From Clusia tigrina (taxonomy: Eukaryota; Arthropoda; Insecta; Diptera; Clusiidae), in NCBI GenBank assembly GCA_920105625.2, contig OV050032.1, positions 117,474,542 to 117,538,541 on the forward strand: 64,000 bases of DNA. Direction: 5' to 3'. Every line of letters begins with the position of its first letter. The stretch's first letter is position 1. Under the pieces are notes generated by a model that was given only the letters and a program-made list of their open reading frames with translations, made no database searches and had not been told where the DNA came from. Below, in pieces: positions 61,014 to 64,000 of this stretch. A program made the position numbers and the translations under genes.

Positions 61014-62952
61014 GTTTTATGACGCTCCAGTAAAAAGTTACAAGCATTTGTATGTTGCAAACTTTGAATGGTGTAGGACGAACCGCATAAAAGTTAGGGC
61101 CATTTGAAGTTTTATCAGTGTTTGATTTGGGACTCAAGGGTAGCGTAGCTTTGGGCGATAGCTTAAATTGACAAGAGGCTCGAGTACTTTATTGTTACAA
61201 AATTTCAAGGTTTTATGAGGCTCCAGTAAAAAGTTACAAGCATTTGTATATTGCAAACTTTGATAGGAGTAGGACGTACCGTACAGAAGTTGGGGGCATT
61301 TGAAGTTTTATCAGTGTTTGATTGGGACTCTAGGGTAGCATAGTTTTGAGCGATAATTGACAATAGGCTAGAGTACTTTATTGTTACAAAATTTCAAGGT
61401 TTTATGACGCTCCAGTAAAAAGTTACAAGCATTTGTATGTTGCAAACTTTGATAGGTGTAGGACGTACCGTAAAGAAGTTAGGGCGTTTGAAGTTTTATC
61501 AGTGTTTGATTTGCGACTCTAGGGTAGCATAGTTTTGAGCGATAGCTTAAATTGACAAGAAGCTTGGGTACTTCATTGTTGCAAAATTTCAAGGTTTTAT
61601 GACGCTCCAGTAAAAAGTTACAAGCATTTGAATTTTGCCAACTTTGATAGGTGTAGGACGTACCGTATAGAAGTTAGGGCCATTTAAAGTTTTATCAGTG
61701 TTTGATTTGGGACTCTAGGGTAGCATAGCTTTGAGCGATAGCTTAAATTGACAAGAGGCTCGAGTACTTAATTGTTTCAAAATTTCAAGGTTTTATGAGG
61801 CTCCAGTAAAAAGTTACAAGCATTTGTATGTTGCAAACTTTGATAGGTGTAGTACGTAAAGTATAGAAGTTAGGGGCGTTTGAAGTTTTATCAGTGTTTG
61901 ATTTAGGACTCAAGGGTAGCATAGCTTTGAGCGATAGCTTAAATTGACAAGAGGCTCGAGTACTTTATTGTTACAAAATTTCAAGGTTTTATGACGCTCC
62001 AATAAAAAGTTACAAGCATTTGAATTTTGCCAACTTTGATAGGTGTAGGACGTACCGTATAGAAGTTAGGGCCATTTAAAGTTTTATCAGTGTTTGATTT
62101 GGGACTCTAGGGTAGCATAGCTTTGAGCGATAGCTTAAATTGACAAGAGGCTCGAGTACTTTATTGTTACAAAATTTCAAGGTTTTATGAGGCTCCAGTA
62201 AAAAGTTACAAGCATTTGTATGTTGCAAACTTTGATAGGTGTAGGACGTACCGTATAGAAGTTGGGGGCATTTGAAGTTTTATCAGTGTTTGATTTGGGA
62301 CTCTAGGGTAGCATAGCTTTGAGTTGACAAGAGGCTCGAGTACTTTATTGTTACAAAATTTCAAGGTTTTATGAGGCTCCAGTAAAAAGTTACAAGCATT
62401 TGTATGTTGCAAACTTTGATAGGTCTAGGACGTACCGTATAGAAGTTGGGGGCTTTTGAAGTTTTATCAGTGTTTGATTTTGGACTCTAGGGTAGCATAG
62501 CTTTGTGCGATAGCTTAAATTGACAACAGGCTCGAGTACTTTATTGTCACAAAATTGCAAGGTTTTATGACGCTCCAGTAAAAAGTTACAAGCATTTGTA
62601 TATTGCAAACTTTGATAGTAGTAGGACGTACCGTACAGAAGTTGGGGACATTTGAAGTTTTATCAGTGTTTGATTGGGACTCTAGGGTAGCATAGTTTTG
62701 AGCGATAGCTTAAATTGACAATAGGCTAGAGTACTTTATTGTTACAAAATTTCAAGGTTTTATGACGCTCCAGTAAAAAGTTACAAGCATTTGTATGTTG
62801 CAAACTTTGATAGGTGTAGGACGTACCGTAAAGAAGTTAGGGGCGTTTGAAGTTTTATCAGTGTTTGATTTGGGACTCTAGGGTAGCATAGTTTTGAGCG
62901 ATAGCTTAAATTGACAAGAAGCTTGGGTACTTCATTGTTGCAAAATTTCAAG
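61014..62952 (+). repeat. 10-monomer duplication, second copy (about 1,939 bp)
   Basis: It repeats 59,069-61,013. A new 6-base deletion at 61,355 (GCGATA joined to ATTGAC, losing GCTTAA) shifts the offset from 1,945 to 1,939. The two offsets and the deletion agree exactly. Confidence 0.85.
62315..62332 (+). repeat. 12-bp deletion in monomer (copy 2)
   Basis: The join is identical to the one at 60,384 and was inherited through the 10-monomer duplication. Confidence 0.9.
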
Positions 62953-64000
62953 GTTTTATGACGCTCCAGTAAAAAGTTACAAGCATTTGTATGTTGCAAA
63001 CTTTGATAGGTGTAGGACGTACCGTAAAGAAGTTAGGGGCGTTTGAAGTTTTATCAGTGTTTGATTTGGGACTCTAGGGTAGCAAAGCTTTGAGCGATAG
63101 CTTAAATTGACAAGAGGCTCGAGTACTTTATTGTTACAAAATTTCAAGGTTTTAGGACGATCCAGTAAAAAGTTACATGCATTTGTATGTTGCAAACTTT
63201 GATAGGTGTAGTACGTACCGTAAAGAAGTTAGGGGCGTTTGAAGTTTTATCATTGTTTGATTTGGGACTCAAGGGTAGCATAGCTTTGAGCGATAGCTTA
63301 AATTGACAAGAGGCTCGAGTACTTTATTGTTACAAAATTTCAAGGTTTTATGACGCTCCAGTAAAAAGTTACAAGCATTTGTATGTTGCAAACTTTGATA
63401 GGTGTAGGACGTACCGTAAAGAAGTTAGGGGCGTTTGAAGTTTTATCAGTGTTTGATTTGGGACTCTAGGGTAGCATAGCTTTGAGCGATAGCTTAAATT
63501 GACAAGAGGCTCGAGTACTTTATTGTTACAAAATTTCAAGGTTTTATGACGCTCCAGTAAAAAGTTACAAGCATTTGTATGTTGCAAACTTTGATAGGTG
63601 TACGACGTACCGTTTAGAAGTTAGGGCCATTTGAAGTTTTATTAGTGTGTGATTTGGGACTCTAGGGTAGCATAGCTTTGAGCGATAGCTTAAATTGACA
63701 AGAGGCTCGAGTACTTTATTGTTACAAAATTTCAAGGTTTTATGAGGCTCCAGTAAAAAGTTACAAGCATTTGTATGTTGCAAACTTTGATAGGTGTAGG
63801 ACGTACCGTATAGAAGTTGGGGGCTTTTGAAGTTTTATCAGTGTTTGATTTGGGACTCTAGGGTAGCATAGCTTTGTGCGATAGCTTAAATTGACAAGAG
63901 GCTAGAGTACTTTATTGTTACAAAATTTGAAGGTTTTATGACGCTCCAGTAAAAAGTTACAAGCATTTGTATGTTGCAAACTTTGATAGGTGTAGGACGT
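62953..64000 (+). repeat. Satellite segment to the window end
   Basis: Monomers match 57,697-58,740 at offset 5,256, with the same order: a GACGATCC type A, a TATCATTGTTTG monomer, a type A/C mix, then a CCGTTTAGAAG monomer. The array continues unbroken to the last base, which lies inside a monomer. Confidence 0.85.

Larger units (their letters stand above)
1..64000. repeat. 196-bp satellite DNA array filling the window
   Basis: The unit, taken from GTTACAAGC to the next GTTACAAGC, is 196 bp. Unit starts fall at 290, 486, 682, 878 and so on, in strict 196-base steps apart from a few indels. Landmarks in order are GTTACAAGCATTTG, CTTTGATAGGTGTAGGACG, TACCGTA, GAAGTT, GAAGTTTTATCAGTGTTTGA, GGACTCTAGGGTAGC, GCGATAGCTTAAATTGACAA, GTACTTTATTGTTAC and the closing CTCCAGTAAAAA. 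The array starts and ends inside monomers at both window edges. A type A monomer has about 50 G, 25 C, 58 A and 63 T. I do not recognise it as a named satellite family. No gene or mobile element interrupts it. A centromeric or other heterochromatic role is inference only. Confidence 0.97.

Noticed and set aside
1..64000. CRISPR-like regularly spaced repeats
   Set aside because: There are no unique spacers between repeats: the 196-bp units abut directly and are homologous along their full length.
1..64000. CENP-B box, telomere repeats, tRNA-like or Pol III promoter boxes
   Set aside because: I looked for the conserved CENP-B core, short telomeric tandem motifs and the B-box GGTTCGA and found none in the unit.

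Overview
The whole 64,000-base window is one tandem satellite array. The monomer is 196 bp, giving about 326 copies, and the array runs off both ends of the window. I found no protein-coding gene, rRNA, tRNA, CRISPR array, insertion sequence or transposon, and no unique non-satellite sequence longer than about 9 bases. Homogeneous satellite DNA on this scale points to eukaryotic heterochromatin (centromeric, pericentromeric, subtelomeric or a sex/B chromosome). The sequence alone does not place the species. A type A monomer counted by hand is about 38% GC, has a 2:1 excess of G over C on the + strand, and shows no clear CpG depletion.

The array has several levels of structure. (1) Monomers fall into about four recurrent types, A-B-C-D, told apart by linked variants, and they often cycle as a 784-bp tetramer. 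(2) Tetramers are shuffled into larger higher-order blocks of 8, 10, 11, 15, 16, 17 and 18 monomers, whose copies are more alike than neighbouring monomers are. (3) Several blocks are tandem duplications with traceable junctions: 20,136-26,801 (16-mer), 13,249-15,580 (8-mer), 54,718-58,635 (10-mer, period 1,959) and 59,069-62,952 (10-mer, period 1,945 falling to 1,939).

The most notable structure lies at 38.2-52.9 kb. A 4.64-kb segment (A, 38,203-42,840) is repeated in direct orientation at 48,265-52,902 (A'). Between the copies sits a 5.4-kb inverted segment (42,850-48,264), which is a reverse-complement copy of 26,502-31,920. The layout A / inverted-B / A' has 8-9 filler bases at one junction and short GTACC microhomology at the other. 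This is what replication template switching would leave, although misassembly has to be excluded. All other monomers point the same way.

Open frames of about 72 codons recur on the consensus antisense strand. They are by-products of the repeat: they begin with TTG, contain no in-frame ATG, and span more than one monomer in a unit whose length is not a multiple of three. No genes are therefore annotated. The features below describe the array segment by segment, its rearranged monomers and its junctions.
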